Assembly: GCA_022563285.1 (NCBI GenBank)
Contig: JADFNQ010000010.1
Coordinates: 1-15,241 of the forward strand
Length of the DNA stretch: 15,241 nucleotides
From: Chloroflexota bacterium
GTDB lineage: Bacteria > Chloroflexota > Dehalococcoidia > SM23-28-2 > RBG-16-64-32
Direction of reading: 5' to 3'
Part shown: positions 14,191-15,241 of the stretch, piece after piece
Layout of the letters: each line of letters opens with the position of its first letter
Position numbering within the stretch: the stretch's first letter is position 1
Notes under the pieces: model-generated
The model's input: only the letters and a program-made list of their open reading frames with translations
Databases searched by the model: none
What the model was told of the DNA's origin: nothing
Translations under genes and position numbers: made by a program

Positions 14191-14598
14191 GTGGCTGCCG
14201 GTAATTGGGTAATCTACACTGACGGTGCCTCGCGCGGAAACCCCGGCCCCGCCTCCATCGGCGCTGTCATATATGATGAATCCGGCCGGGAGCTCCACAC
14301 CGTGTCCCGCCGCATCGGCCGTGCCACGAACAACGAGGCGGAGTACCGTTCCGCCATCGCCGGACTGGAGGCTGCCCTCGCCCTCGGCGCGCGGGACGTA
14401 GAGCTACTGATGGACTCCGAGCTGGTGGTACGCCAACTGGAAGCGCGCTACAAGGTTCGCAACCCCTCCCTGCGGCGGCTGTTCGGGCGTGTCAAGGACC
14501 TGCAGTGGCGGTTCGCATCGTTCCGGGTTCGCCACGTCAGGCGGGAGCAGAACCGCCGCGCCGACCAGCTGGCCAACGAGGCGTTCGACCGCGCCTAG
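14191..14598 (+). CDS. rnhA: Ribonuclease H, type 1
   Basis: Cleaves the RNA strand of RNA-DNA hybrids (R-loops, Okazaki primers). It has 135 residues. Acidic metal ligands are in place: D11 (YTDGASRGNPGP), E51 (TNNEAEY), D75 (LMDSELVV) and D125 (RRADQLANEA). The basic handle loop of E. coli RNase HI is missing; the chain goes from the SELVVRQLEARYKVRN helix straight to LRRLFGRVKDL, as in the shorter archaeal-like and Bacillus YpdQ-like enzymes. The start is GTG 14191, 5 bases after the recombinase-like stop; no ATG lies nearby. The stop shares CTAG with the stop of the convergent small gene. rnpB starts about 330 bases downstream. Confidence 0.93.
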   Translation: MAAGNWVIYTDGASRGNPGPASIGAVIYDESGRELHTVSRRIGRATNNEAEYRSAIAGLEAALALGARDVELLMDSELVVRQLEARYKVRNPSLRRLFGRVKDLQWRFASFRVRHVRREQNRRADQLANEAFDRA

Positions 14599-14804
14599 GG
14601 CTTCGAACCCTTGGGCTCTACCTCTCCCTCACCCTTACAGCGGGGGCAAACGCCGGAGCCGTTGCATGGCTTGCACTCGTACTGGCCTACGCGGTTGCAC
14701 TTGGCACAGTCGCCGCCCTTGCCCCCGCAGGCGTCGCAGGGCACCGCTCCCAGGCCGTCGCACTCCGGGCAACTGCGGTTGCCGTTGCACATGGGGCACT
14801 CCAT
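14595..14804 (-). CDS. Small six-CxxC zinc-binding protein like the DnaJ cysteine-rich domain
   Basis: A 69-residue protein made almost only of CxxC motifs: C3/C6, C12/C15, C23/C26, C33/C36, C44/C47 and C53/C56, several followed by xGxG (CDGLG, CGGKG, CNGSG, CKGEG). This is the pattern of the DnaJ central zinc domain, without J or C-terminal substrate domains. Six pairs could hold three zinc ions. The start is ATG 14804 with AGGAGG eight bases ahead; a GTG at 14813 overlaps that site and is less likely. It lies opposite the rnhA-rnpB interval and overlaps the rnhA stop by 4 bases. Function unknown; a chaperone accessory or metal store is possible. Confidence 0.75.
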   Translation of the reverse strand: MECPMCNGNRSCPECDGLGAVPCDACGGKGGDCAKCNRVGQYECKPCNGSGVCPRCKGEGEVEPKGSKP

Positions 14805-14915
14805 CTCATCCACCTCCTCCTCGTCGCCCGCGGACGAACAAGCTTAGGATGCCGCGTCGCCATTCCTGTTACGGCCCTTCCGGCTGGAGAGGAGCGGGTC
14901 TACTTGGCATCGCGG

Positions 14916-14924
14916 TGATATACT
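14916..14924 (+). promoter_or_regulatory. Extended -10 promoter of rnpB
   Basis: TGaTATACT, an extended -10 one base from consensus, has no good -35. The start point about seven bases on falls at G14931, which matches the expected 5' end of RNase P RNA. Confidence 0.6.
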
Positions 14925-14930
14925 GAAGCT

Positions 14931-15241
14931 GGCCCAGTAGACCGGGTGACCGCCGGTCCGCCTTGTGCGGACGGGAGGAAGGTCCGAGCTCCACCGGGCA
15001 GCGCGCTGGGTAACGCCCAGGCGGGGTGACCCGACGGAAAGTGGCACAGAAACATACCGCTCGCCTCAGGCGAGTAAGGGTGAAATGGTGGGGTAAGAGC
15101 CCACCGGCTCCGGTGTGAGCCGGAGGCCGGCCAAACCCCGCGCGGAGCAAGGCCAAATAGGAGGGCTTGCCTGCCCTCGGGCAGGCATAAGGGCGCCCGG
15201 CCCGGTGCCCTCGGGTTGGCCGCTTGACCCCGTTGGCAACG
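14931..15241 (+). ncRNA. rnpB: RNase P RNA, type A (3' end cut by window)
   Basis: Catalytic RNA that trims the 5' leader of pre-tRNAs. The start ggcccagtagaccggg fits P1-P2. Conserved region I reads ggaggaaggtccgagctcc (about 14975-14993), near the E. coli gaggaaagtccgggctcc. Further landmarks are gggtaacgcccag, cacagaaacataccgc (the conserved acagnnannnaccgc), ggtaagagcccacc after agggtgaaatgg (P13/P14), and gcaaggccaaatagg (about 15146-15160). These match bacterial type A. The 3' part, including CR V and the P1 3' strand, is outside the window. Open frames here on either strand are artefacts. Confidence 0.96.

Noticed and set aside
14844..15156. Minus-strand frames opposite rnpB
   Set aside because: They are artefacts of the conserved RNase P RNA sequence, with no ribosome site or domain.

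Overview
This is a GC-rich bacterial chromosome segment made almost entirely of housekeeping genes. I infer a member of the Chloroflexota, probably Dehalococcoidia-like. The grounds are gene order (DUF177-rpmF-fab genes; RNase J-ftsK; COG1579 zinc-ribbon protein-RNase H-rnpB), an FtsK with an extra charged segment in its motor domain, and a type A RNase P RNA. No 16S rRNA or other decisive marker is present, so the taxonomy is inference only.

Layout. (1) 1-1883: the 3' part of uvrB on the + strand, ending in a 13-bp hairpin. (2) 1884-2283: a 400-base gap without a protein gene. On the minus strand it holds a strong sigma70-type promoter (TTGACA-17-TATATC), then about 240 nt of nested GC-rich hairpins, then the same hairpin acting as a terminator. 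I read this as an unrecognised structured non-coding RNA. (3) 2284-7080, minus: a promoter followed by a family 4 uracil-DNA glycosylase (nearly leaderless GTG start), RNase J and FtsK, tightly packed. (4) 7195-8425, minus: a minimal Tat operon, TatB-like then TatC. (5) 8431-11138, minus: a small membrane zinc-ribbon protein, fabD, fabG, nusB and acpP, with an extended -10 promoter at one end and a clear terminator at the other. (6) 11168-11914, minus: DUF177 (YceD) and rpmF. (7) 11915-12084: a divergent intergenic region with a strong + promoter and a 7-bp-arm inverted repeat. (8) 12088-14598, +: an operon of a COG1579 coiled-coil zinc-ribbon protein, a serine-recombinase-like protein and RNase H. 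(9) 14595-14804, minus: a small protein of six CxxC motifs like the DnaJ cysteine-rich domain. (10) 14916-15241, +: the rnpB promoter and the 5' three quarters of RNase P RNA.

Together the genes cover DNA repair (UvrB, uracil-DNA glycosylase), chromosome segregation (FtsK), RNA maturation and decay (RNase J, RNase H, RNase P, NusB), ribosome supply (L32, YceD), fatty acid synthesis initiation and elongation (FabD, FabG, ACP) and folded-protein export (Tat).

The two most interesting items are the putative ncRNA at 1942-2189 and the recombinase-like protein at 12791-14185. The latter keeps the fold, the DNA-binding recombinase domain and the zinc ribbon of large serine recombinases. It has lost the catalytic serine and the Asp/Arg/Arg of the active site, and it sits inside a housekeeping operon with 1-nt and 5-nt gaps and no visible mobile-element boundaries.
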